NCBI GenBank assembly: GCA_020720965.1
Contig: DYNS01000208.1
Location: 1-5,591, forward strand
Direction of reading: 5' to 3'
From: Anaerolinea sp.
GTDB taxonomy: Bacteria > Chloroflexota > Anaerolineae > Anaerolineales > Villigracilaceae
Length of the DNA: 5,591 nt
Below the pieces are notes generated by a model. It saw only the letters and a program-made list of their open reading frames with translations, searched no databases and had not been told where the DNA came from. Below, in pieces: positions 1 to 5,591 of this stretch (the stretch's first letter is position 1; the number at the start of each line of letters is the position of its first letter). A program made the position numbers and the translations under genes.

Positions 1-1288
1 CCAGGTCCATTTCTGCGCTACGCCGGGCACGGAGGGGGAAAATCCAGTAGCCGTTCCAGCGGAATTCGGCGCTTTGTTCTTTATCTTCCTGCTTCACCAC
101 TTCCAGCACCTGGCTCAGGTTGTGGCGCTCTACAAAGGGTCTGCCGGCGGTGATGAGGAGGGAAAGTTCTTTCTCGTCCAGGGCAGCGATAAAGGCGGCG
201 GGAGATTGCATGTGGTCGCGGACAGCGGCGAGAATGGCTTCTAAAAACTGACGCAGGTCGCCCTGGGTAAGGAGGCGTTCTTCAATATTTTGCAAAAATG
301 CCAGTTCGGCGCGGTCGCCGCCGAAGAAGAGGTTTTTCTCCCAGAGAGGCGCAAACAGGGTAACGAGGTGTTCCATCAGTAGCACAGTGGCGACAACAGC
401 AACCGGCACGAAGGCGTTGTAGGTTACGCCAAAAAATTCTCCGGCACGGCGCACGAGGGTTAGGACGGTGAGGGTGAGAGAGGCGGTGACGGGTCCGCGC
501 ATAATCCACTTAAACAGGCGGCTTTTAATCACCCTGTCGGGCCAGGATACGCCAAAAAAAGCGACCGCATACGCCATGACGATGATGAGCGCGCCCACCA
601 GGATATTGATGAGGGTGGCGCTGAGCCAGAAAGTGAAGGGAAAAAGGGCGGCAATCTCCGAGCCAAAGAGCAGGTATGGGTAAGAGCCGAGAGCGGGGGC
701 GGTTGCGCCTGCCATGAGGTATACCATGCGGCGGCGACCGGAGCGGGTGAGCATTCGGCGGTAGGCGCGGATGAAGTTTACGCCCGCCAGGAGCATGGCA
801 AAGATGTAGTAAAGGCTAAATAAGTTCGTCCACAATGTGCGGCGCAGGTGCGGAGCCGGTTCGGTATCGAGGACGAGGGAGCCAACAAGGTAGCCGAGCG
901 CCAGCAAGACGAGAAAAAAGGTGGAGACGAGGTACATGCCGCGCACAATTAAGCGGCGGCGTCCCCTGGAGGGTCTCCCGGCAGTGACGAGGAGGGCATC
1001 GGAAAGGTGCAGGTAAGAAGCCGGGAGGAAGACAATCCCAATCCATTGAATACGGAGGAAGGTCTCTACCAGGGCAGGGTCGGCAACGGTGCTTTGAATG
1101 GCTTCGGAGGTGAAGATAACGACAACGGAGGCTAAAATGGTGGCAAAAGACCGGGCAACCCGGTCTTTTAGGTTAAAAGTCAGAGCGTAAATAAGCAAAG
1201 AAAAGGCGGTGATGGCTATCCCCGCCGTGAGAATTTGATTGAGCGTTTTGACCCCCGCCAAAAGGCTATCCAACCAACCGATAAACAT
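1..1288 (-). CDS. Membrane sensor protein, 7TM-histidine-kinase-type N-terminus plus GAF-like domain (3' end outside window)
   Basis: The reading frame is open from the ATG at 1288-1286 to the window edge, giving 429 residues with no stop; the C-terminus is missing. About seven membrane segments are visible (roughly 17-37, 48-64, 80-99, 117-140, 154-172, 188-209, 217-245). Arg/Lys-rich loops at 39-47, 101-116, 174-187 and 248-264 all fall on the inside, which suggests an outside N-terminus. A further hydrophobic pair (267-279, 292-312) precedes the soluble part. Segment 3 carries QWIGIVFLPASYLHLSDALL, typical of the N-terminal 7TM region of histidine kinases (HisKA_7TM type). From about 325 a helical lead-in (LQNIEERLLTQGDLRQFLE) runs into a GAF-like domain that is cut by the edge. 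It is likely a signal-transducing sensor, perhaps a histidine kinase, but no kinase motif is in view. A good Shine-Dalgarno (1294-1299) supports the start. It is last of four co-oriented genes, 21 bases after the acetyltransferase. The ligand is unknown. Confidence 0.85.
   Translation of the reverse strand, partial: MFIGWLDSLLAGVKTLNQILTAGIAITAFSLLIYALTFNLKDRVARSFATILASVVVIFTSEAIQSTVADPALVETFLRIQWIGIVFLPASYLHLSDALLVTAGRPSRGRRRLIVRGMYLVSTFFLVLLALGYLVGSLVLDTEPAPHLRRTLWTNLFSLYYIFAMLLAGVNFIRAYRRMLTRSGRRRMVYLMAGATAPALGSYPYLLFGSEIAALFPFTFWLSATLINILVGALIIVMAYAVAFFGVSWPDRVIKSRLFKWIMRGPVTASLTLTVLTLVRRAGEFFGVTYNAFVPVAVVATVLLMEHLVTLFAPLWEKNLFFGGDRAELAFLQNIEERLLTQGDLRQFLEAILAAVRDHMQSPAAFIAALDEKELSLLITAGRPFVERHNLSQVLEVVKQEDKEQSAEFRWNGYWIFPLRARRSAEMDL
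1145..1169. other. Perfect inverted repeat, terminator-like, inside the sensor gene
   Basis: Arms AAAAGACCGGG (1145-1155) and CCCGGTCTTTT (1159-1169) are exact reverse complements around a 3-base loop. The GC-rich core GACCGGG/CCCGGTC followed by four T residues resembles an intrinsic terminator on either strand, although the T tract is short. It lies about 120 bases into the minus-strand sensor gene, over the codons for the first cytoplasmic loop (about residues 40-48). It could be a polar attenuation point or simply a coincidence of coding sequence. Confidence 0.5.
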
Positions 1289-1293
1289 CTAAA

Positions 1294-1299
1294 CCTTCC
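1294..1299 (-). promoter_or_regulatory. Ribosome binding site of the 7TM-GAF sensor gene
   Basis: The minus strand reads GGAAGG, followed by TTTAG and then the ATG at 1288, a normal 5-base spacing. It is the clearest Shine-Dalgarno in the window; the other genes have weak ones or none. It supports the chosen start and suggests this last gene of the unit can be initiated independently of the upstream acetyltransferase. Confidence 0.6.
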
Positions 1300-1309
1300 G
1301 CTGTACAAA

Positions 1310-1843
1310 TTAAAGTGAACGAGAAAAGAAGAGAGCGACATCTCTTGTTACATAGTATTGGTCATTATACCCGCAGAACTCAAAACCTAGTTTTTGAACG
1401 ATGCGGACGGCGGGCGCGTTTTTAGACTGGACTTCCACCATCACCCGGCGCAGGTTGCGTTGTTTTGCCCATAACTCGGCAGCGGCAATCAGTTGACGGG
1501 CAATGCCTCGCTTACGAAGGGGGCGCCCTACAATCAGGTCGGTAATCCAGATGGCGTGCGGAATCATCGTCTCGGAGAAGCGGATGTAGCCCACCGCTTC
1601 CATGCCCATCATGGCGCTGAGCATGGGTCGCAGATGCCAGGTGTCTGGCAGTTCCCGCGCCGGGCGGGGGTGTTCCAGCCGGATGGTGCGAGGCAGGCGG
1701 ACTTCTCTCAGCAGGGTTTCCACCTGCCCCGGTTCGCGGCGCAGGTCTAACTGCCAAACGTAATCCGTCTCAATGCTGTGGTCGAGGGCGGAGAGGCGGG
1801 CTAAATCGGTGGAGATGGTGTTGCGAATTTCAATTTCTGCCAT
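1310..1843 (-). CDS. GNAT-family N-acetyltransferase (RimI-like fold)
   Basis: This 177-residue protein has the length of a single GNAT domain and probably transfers an acetyl group from acetyl-CoA to an amine; the substrate cannot be told. Motif A is visible at about 101-120 (TDLIVGRPLRKRGIARQLIA), with the pyrophosphate-binding pattern R110-x-x-G113-x-A115, where A replaces the more usual final G. Motif B follows at 133-164: strand VMVEVQ, then N142 and AVRIVQKLGFEFCGYND with the typical GF (153-154) and nearby tyrosines, as in RimI-like enzymes. The N-terminal 70 residues (ending near PARELPDTWH) are less standard and probably form the acceptor side. The ATG at 1843 lies two bases after the TAA of the upstream membrane-protein gene and has no clear Shine-Dalgarno, so translation is probably coupled to that gene. 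It is soluble, with no signal peptide or membrane segment. The family call is secure; the substrate is not. Confidence 0.9.
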   Translation of the reverse strand: MAEIEIRNTISTDLARLSALDHSIETDYVWQLDLRREPGQVETLLREVRLPRTIRLEHPRPARELPDTWHLRPMLSAMMGMEAVGYIRFSETMIPHAIWITDLIVGRPLRKRGIARQLIAAAELWAKQRNLRRVMVEVQSKNAPAVRIVQKLGFEFCGYNDQYYVTRDVALFFSRSL

Positions 1844-1845
1844 AG

Positions 1846-2526
1846 TTAGGGAGCCAGGATGCGTAAAGGAATGATACAGGCGGGGAGATTATTACCGGCG
1901 TTGTCGGAGGCAAGCAGGCGCAGGCGATAGTCGCCGGGGGCGAGTTGGGAGGTGTCCCAACTGCCCAATTCTTCGTCTTTTTTCACCATGTCACCGGCGG
2001 CGATGGTAATCCACTGTTCGCTGCCGAGGGGGGCGTATTCATAACGGTAAAAGCCGAGGTTGGGGACATCCACCGTGCCGGTGAGAACGACAATTCCTTT
2101 TACCTGAGCATCCAACGCCGGGGAGGTGATATTCACCTGACCGGGAACGCATCCCTCGCCGAGGGGCTGGGAGGTGGCTGTGGGCGGGGTTTGCTCCCCC
2201 GGCGCGGGAGCGGTGGCTGCGGGGTCGGTGGCGGCAGGGGTGAGCAGGTTGATGGTGGGAGTGGGGATTTGCTCCAGCGCAGGGATGAAGGGCGCGATAA
2301 AAGTCACCATGCAGAATTGAGTGATGGCAATAATGAGCAGGAGAAGGAAGAAAACGCCATACATACGTACCTGCTGAAAGGCTATCTCTTTTTCCAGCGC
2401 AAAGACGGCTACCCGCCAGGTGCGCCATGCCTGCCACAAAACCCGAAAAACAACCAGCCCACCAATGGCAAGCAGGAGATAAATGAGCCCTTCGTATTGC
2501 TCAAAGAAGCGGAGTATATCGCTCAA
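1846..2526 (-). CDS. Two-span membrane protein with Pro/Thr linker and extracellular Ig-like domain
   Basis: This is a 226-residue protein of unknown function. Two hydrophobic segments (about 12-31 and 56-78) flank a basic stretch (WQAWRTWR and onward) likely on the cytoplasmic side, so both ends should face outside. A linker rich in Pro, Thr and Ala (about 84-122) leads to a beta-sandwich-like domain (about 129-225). That domain contains the pattern NITSPALDAQVKGIVVLTGT, a middle YRYEYAPLGSEQW strand, GSWDTSQLAPGDYRLRLLA, and a final SDNAGN turn. This resembles the Ig-like modules found at the C-terminus of PBP1C-type transglycosylases and in secreted Chloroflexota proteins. C126 and C217 bracket the domain and could form a disulfide. 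The first in-frame start is TTG at 2526-2524; an in-frame stop at 2586-2584 limits any extension, and the next ATG (residue 55) would remove the first span. There is no good Shine-Dalgarno. It sits 22 bases after the phosphorylase and 2 bases before the acetyltransferase, which suggests co-transcription. It may bind a wall or surface ligand; this is inference. Confidence 0.8.
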   Translation of the reverse strand: MSDILRFFEQYEGLIYLLLAIGGLVVFRVLWQAWRTWRVAVFALEKEIAFQQVRMYGVFFLLLLIIAITQFCMVTFIAPFIPALEQIPTPTINLLTPAATDPAATAPAPGEQTPPTATSQPLGEGCVPGQVNITSPALDAQVKGIVVLTGTVDVPNLGFYRYEYAPLGSEQWITIAAGDMVKKDEELGSWDTSQLAPGDYRLRLLASDNAGNNLPACIIPLRILAP

Positions 2527-2548
2527 TGGAGTATCTTGTGAGAGGGGA

Positions 2549-3391
2549 TTAAAGCCCGCGCAGAACAGCGCGAAGGAGGGTTTCTAACTTGGGCGCCATA
2601 ATATCTCCGGCTTCCAGCACTTCCTCGTGGGTGGTGATGGTGTCGCCATCCAGGTTAGCTTTGTTGCTGATGCCGGAAAAACCCAATACCCGCATTCCGC
2701 TGTGCCGGGCGACAATCACTTCCGGCACGGTGGACATGCCGACTGCATCCGCGCCTGCCAGGCGCAGGAAGCGCAGGTCGGCGGGGGCTTCAAAGGAGGG
2801 TCCGCTTAACCCGGCGTAGACTCCCTCCCAAAGAGTGGTTTGGGTTTGTTGGGCGGCTTGGCGGGCAAGTTGCAGCAGAGAGCGGTCGTAGGCTTGGCTC
2901 ATGTCTGGAAAGCGGGGTCCAAACTCTTCCAGGTTGGGTCCAATGAGGGGGTTGAAGCCCATCATGCCGACCAGGTTGAGGTTGTCGGTAATCAGCATCA
3001 GGTCGCCGGGGGTGTATTGGGGGTTGATGGCTCCGGCGGCGTTGGTGACGATGAGGGTGGCAATGCCCAGCCTCTGCATCACCCGCACCGGGAACGTGAC
3101 CTGGGACATGGAGTAGCCTTCGTAGAAGTGAATGCGTCCTTGCATCACCAGGGTAGGTTTGCCTTCCAGCAAGCCGATGAGCATTCGCCCGGCGTGACCC
3201 GGCACGGTGGAACGAGGCAGGTTGGGAATCTCGGTAAACGGTATAATATCCGCGTCCGCGAGAGATTCTGCCAGGGCTCCCAACCCAGAGCCGAGGATGA
3301 TGCCCACTTCCGGGTGGTGTTTGGTGCGAGTGCGGATGAATTGTGCGGCTTCGTCAATCTGTTGCAATGTCATAAAAGGCTGATTGTTCAT
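2549..3391 (-). CDS. punA: Purine nucleoside phosphorylase, trimeric (PNP-I) type
   Basis: This cytoplasmic enzyme of purine salvage cleaves inosine, guanosine or their deoxy forms with phosphate, giving the free base and (deoxy)ribose-1-phosphate. The 280 residues match the usual length of the trimeric, mammalian-like family. Visible signatures are the phosphate loop GSGLG at 34-38 (S35), GHAG at 65-68, GRIHFYEGY at 85-93 (R86, H88, Y90), TNAAGAIN at 116-123, GPSFE at 197-201 (E201), VGMSTVPEV at 217-225 (M219, S220), and SNKAN at 242-246 (N243), with H255 in the following THEEV. In the family, the Glu and Asn that contact the base mark specificity for 6-oxopurines (hypoxanthine, guanine), so adenosine is an unlikely substrate. 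The usual T after GPSFE is A here, a mild change. The start at 3391 has GGTGG only three bases upstream; ATG at 3373 (residue 7) is an alternative. This is the first gene of the four-gene minus-strand unit. The hexameric DeoD type and MTA phosphorylase are less likely. The gene name is by family only. Confidence 0.93.
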   Translation of the reverse strand: MNNQPFMTLQQIDEAAQFIRTRTKHHPEVGIILGSGLGALAESLADADIIPFTEIPNLPRSTVPGHAGRMLIGLLEGKPTLVMQGRIHFYEGYSMSQVTFPVRVMQRLGIATLIVTNAAGAINPQYTPGDLMLITDNLNLVGMMGFNPLIGPNLEEFGPRFPDMSQAYDRSLLQLARQAAQQTQTTLWEGVYAGLSGPSFEAPADLRFLRLAGADAVGMSTVPEVIVARHSGMRVLGFSGISNKANLDGDTITTHEEVLEAGDIMAPKLETLLRAVLRGL

Positions 3392-3442
3392 TTTCCACCG
3401 TGTGTAAAAAAATGTGTGTCTTTTTTTTAGAGAGACGGTAAA

Positions 3443-3473
3443 ATTATAATCGATTTGGCGTTGCCTCCTTTAA
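3443..3473 (-). promoter_or_regulatory. Putative promoter of the phosphorylase unit
   Basis: On the minus strand there is a perfect -10 box TATAAT (3448-3443). The best upstream match for a -35 box is TTAAAG (3473-3468), with a long 19-base spacer, so the -35 is weak. Transcription would start near 3436 and leave a leader of about 45 bases rich in A and ACAC runs (3392-3435), too short for a known riboswitch. The core ATTATAAT is nearly symmetric and also gives TATAAT on the plus strand (3445-3450), but with no convincing -35 there. Confidence 0.5.
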
Positions 3474-3489
3474 GAGAGCCGGGTATAGC
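3461..3489 (+). promoter_or_regulatory. Putative sigma70-type promoter of the plus-strand sensor gene
   Basis: TTGCCT (3461-3466) and TATAGC (3484-3489) are separated by exactly 17 bases, a good fit to a housekeeping -35/-10 pair. The expected start near 3496 would leave a leader of only about 11 bases before the ATG at 3507, with no Shine-Dalgarno, so the message may be close to leaderless. The -35 abuts the -35 of the opposite promoter (3468-3473), so the two could compete for polymerase or share a regulator. Confidence 0.5.
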
Positions 3490-3506
3490 GTTTTCCCTCC
3501 CTTCCT

Positions 3507-5591
3507 ATGCACCCTGTTAAGATGCGGTCTCTATCCCTAAGTGTGATGCTGTTGCTGGCGTATTGCGGGCAGGCGCTCTTGTTGGCTCCCAACCGCGAGA
3601 CGGGTTTGGCGGCGCAAATGAACGATGCGGTCTCTTTGCTGACCGGCGCGGCGTACTTTGTGCAAAGTATGCTGCTCACCGTTTCGGTTTTGTTTGCCTA
3701 CGAAAACCGGCGCGAGAATGTGATTCGGATAAGCAGCGCCATTTTTTTGGTGGTGGCAGGCTTATTTTTATCCATTCACTGGTATTGGCTGGAAGCAACC
3801 GTTTGTTTTTCGCTGGCGGCAGGGATGTTTATGGAGGCGGTTTTTACACCGCAGCGCGATAACCTGGTGGTGACAATTCAGTGGCTGGAGGTGACTCTCG
3901 GCGGCATCTTCCTGCTTGCCCCCCAAACCCTGGAATGGAGTCATTACCAGGTTTTGATACCGGTACGCGTGGGGCTGGGCTTCATTTTTCTCATCAGCGG
4001 CGCGGCAAGCATGTTGGGCGGTCTTGTGCCCGCCTGGAAGAAAGTAAAATCGGGCAGGCTTTTGGCGCTACCCTGGCTGCTATACCTGCTCCTTTTTCTG
4101 CCTCCGTTTCAGGTCATCGGCATCAGCATCGGCATGAGCCTGGGCTTGGGGCTGGCATTAAGCGAGTTTATCCCCTGGCACAGGGTTGTATTGCGCTCCG
4201 CCAACCCGTTGGGCAAACGCTTTCTCTTTCTCATCACCGTCTCGCAGGTGATATTGCTCATCAGCATCGTTGTCTTCGTCCGCTTTGTAGAAAGTAACAC
4301 CGCCATCCTGCCGGAGGCAGCCAACACCCTTAGGGAAGGCGCGATGCTTGGCTATAACCTGATGGCAGCCCTGGGCGTGATTACGATGGGTTGGATTAAC
4401 CTGACCATTAACGGCGTTCTCTCCGGATTGGAGAATCAATCGCCTCCGCCTCCCGCCGAAAGACCCATCAGTTGGGCAAAGAAAATAAGCAACCTCCTCT
4501 TTGAACCCTTCACCACCTCCCAAATTTACGCCAGCGAAGCCCTGCAAGCCCGGCAGGAATACGAAGCCCTGCTTGCCCGGCAGTTAAAAGCAGAAAAGAG
4601 AAGGGTTGCCCAGCTGAGCCTGCTACAAGAGCTCAACCTGAACCTGGAATCGGTGTTGGAGCACAGCGCCGCCGCCAAATTGACCATCAACGCCATCCAC
4701 AATCACATGGATGTAAGCCTGGCGGTTGTGCTTTACTATCACAAAGAAAGAGACGAGTTGGAAGCGATTGCCACAACAGGCGAAAGCGCCTTCTCGGTTC
4801 CGGTCGGCTACCAGCAAAGCCTGACGCGAGGCGTTGTTGGACGCGCTGCCCGAACCCGCCAAACTCAACTGGTACAAGACACCCGCCAAGACCCGGACTA
4901 CATCCAACTGGAAGAAAAATCCCTCTCGGAGTTAGCCGTCCCCCTGGTGTACCATAACGAACTGCGAGGCGTGCTGGTACTCAACCATCACGAAACCCGC
5001 GCCTTTGACGAAAGCGATGTTCGCACCGCCGAAACCGCCGCCAGCCAGCTCGTCACCGCCTGGATGCGCAGCGAACACGACCAACGCCTCACCAGCCTCA
5101 TCAACGCCGGCATCACCCTCTCCACCACGCTGGATACAGACGGGCTGATTCAAGAAATTACCGAAATCGCCCGCCGCACCCTGCAAGCCCAATTCGTGTT
5201 TGTCGCTCTGTTAGACAGAAGCGGCTCCTTCACCCGCACCGCCCAAAACGGATACGCCCCCAGCGTAGCCAGCCTGTTCAACCCCAACCCAGATAAAAAC
5301 CCGGTCATCCAGACCATTCTCAACAACTCCGCCCCCCTGCGCCTGCACGATATCAGCAAACGCTTCACAGAAATGAAAATCTCCAACCCAGACCTGCGAA
5401 GTTTCCTCGCCGCCCCCATTCGGCTGAGACAATCCACCATTGGGGCAATTCTCGCCTTCGGCAAAGCCTCCAGCAACCAGTTTACCGAAAGTGACGAAGC
5501 CCTCATCTCCCTCCTCGGCAGCCAATCCGCCGCCTCCATCGAAACCACCTGGCTTTATCAGGAACTGCGGGTAATGCTTGCCACCGCCACC
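3507..5591 (+). CDS. Ten-span membrane sensor with tandem GAF domains (3' end outside window)
   Basis: The frame is open from the ATG at 3507 to the edge, 695 residues, with no stop. An in-frame TAG at 3486 limits upstream extension; ATG at 3522 (residue 6) is the alternative, and neither has a Shine-Dalgarno. About ten hydrophobic segments are visible (near 8-27, 41-65, 72-93, 96-114, 120-138, 147-170, 184-200, 202-221, 238-260, 281-301). The basic loops ENRREN, PAWKKVKSGR and the 224-238 region all fall on the inside, so N- and C-terminal parts should be cytoplasmic. A Pro-rich hinge (SPPPP, 312-316) and a helical linker (about 338-378) follow. GAF1 spans about 376-520 (RGVVGRAARTRQTQLVQD, then ELAVPLVYHNELRGVLVL and AFDESDV). 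GAF2 spans about 528-688 (LINAGITLSTTLD, then FLAAPIRLRQSTIGAILAFG and FTESDEALISLL). Neither visible GAF has a cysteine, arguing against a bilin-type sensor. The output (kinase, GGDEF, phosphatase or other) is not in view. I do not recognise the membrane region as a known family. Confidence 0.87.
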   Translation, partial: MHPVKMRSLSLSVMLLLAYCGQALLLAPNRETGLAAQMNDAVSLLTGAAYFVQSMLLTVSVLFAYENRRENVIRISSAIFLVVAGLFLSIHWYWLEATVCFSLAAGMFMEAVFTPQRDNLVVTIQWLEVTLGGIFLLAPQTLEWSHYQVLIPVRVGLGFIFLISGAASMLGGLVPAWKKVKSGRLLALPWLLYLLLFLPPFQVIGISIGMSLGLGLALSEFIPWHRVVLRSANPLGKRFLFLITVSQVILLISIVVFVRFVESNTAILPEAANTLREGAMLGYNLMAALGVITMGWINLTINGVLSGLENQSPPPPAERPISWAKKISNLLFEPFTTSQIYASEALQARQEYEALLARQLKAEKRRVAQLSLLQELNLNLESVLEHSAAAKLTINAIHNHMDVSLAVVLYYHKERDELEAIATTGESAFSVPVGYQQSLTRGVVGRAARTRQTQLVQDTRQDPDYIQLEEKSLSELAVPLVYHNELRGVLVLNHHETRAFDESDVRTAETAASQLVTAWMRSEHDQRLTSLINAGITLSTTLDTDGLIQEITEIARRTLQAQFVFVALLDRSGSFTRTAQNGYAPSVASLFNPNPDKNPVIQTILNNSAPLRLHDISKRFTEMKISNPDLRSFLAAPIRLRQSTIGAILAFGKASSNQFTESDEALISLLGSQSAASIETTWLYQELRVMLATAT
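4536..4583 (+). repeat. 27-bp-period tandem duplication in the linker of the GAF sensor
   Basis: Two 21-base copies, 4536-4556 and 4563-4583, differ at two positions (GAAGCCCTGCAAGCCCGGCAG versus the copy with TT for AA) and are spaced 27 bases apart. They encode EALQARQ (344-350) and EALLARQ (353-359) in the helical linker between membrane region and GAF1. The period is nine codons, so the frame is kept. It looks like a recent in-frame duplication that lengthens the signalling helix. Confidence 0.75.

Noticed and set aside
282..1046. Short open frames on both strands in the left part (282-509, 468-683, 816-1046)
   Set aside because: The true frame here is the edge-truncated minus-strand 7TM sensor; these are shadows with Arg/Pro/Cys-rich products.
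1945..2541. 198-residue plus-strand open frame
   Set aside because: It lies wholly antisense to the Ig-like membrane protein; its product is low-complexity Gly-rich where the real gene codes Pro/Thr, with no recognisable domain.
2527..2548. Possible terminator between the phosphorylase and the membrane-protein gene
   Set aside because: The 22-base gap has no stem followed by T residues; it reads as an ordinary intra-operon gap.
2840..3430. 196-residue plus-strand open frame
   Set aside because: It is antisense to the phosphorylase, whose active-site motifs are intact; the shadow product has no family features.
3881..4297. 138-residue plus-strand open frame in another frame of the sensor gene
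   Set aside because: The ten-span topology continues through this stretch in the main frame, so no frameshift or second gene is needed.
4158..5548. Several minus-strand open frames of 72 to 132 residues
   Set aside because: All lie antisense to the GAF sensor, which shows clear GAF motifs and membrane topology in the plus frame; they are long only because of GC-rich codon use.

Overview
This window looks like chromosomal DNA from a moderately GC-rich bacterium. It holds four closely packed genes on the minus strand and one large divergent gene on the plus strand. The style suggests Chloroflexota, perhaps an Anaerolineae-like lineage: multi-membrane-span/GAF sensor proteins, a small membrane-anchored protein with a Pro/Thr linker and an Ig-like domain, weak or absent Shine-Dalgarno sites, and a TTG start. 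This placement is inference from protein style, not from a marker gene. No RNA gene, mobile element, CRISPR array or phage gene was seen.

Minus strand, read right to left: a purine nucleoside phosphorylase (3391-2549); a two-span membrane protein with an external Ig-like domain (2526-1846, TTG start); a GNAT-family N-acetyltransferase (1843-1310); and the first 429 residues of a membrane sensor with a 7TM-histidine-kinase-type N-terminus and the start of a GAF-like domain (1288 to beyond position 1). The gaps are 22, 2 and 21 bases with no terminator between genes, so this is probably one transcription unit. A perfect 11-bp terminator-like inverted repeat lies inside the sensor gene, about 120 bases after its start.

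Plus strand: after a 115-base divergent intergenic region with a good sigma70-type promoter in each direction, a second and different membrane sensor runs off the right edge (3507-5591, 695 residues visible). It has about ten membrane segments, a Pro-rich hinge, a short helical linker carrying a 27-bp tandem duplication, and two GAF domains. Its output domain lies outside the window.

Taken together, a nucleoside-salvage enzyme and three accessory genes sit back to back with a second signalling gene. Only the phosphorylase has a clear biochemical role. The link between purine salvage and the two sensors is positional only. I see no strong evidence for a wholly new system; the least explained parts are the ten-span N-terminus of the plus-strand sensor and the membrane Ig-like protein.
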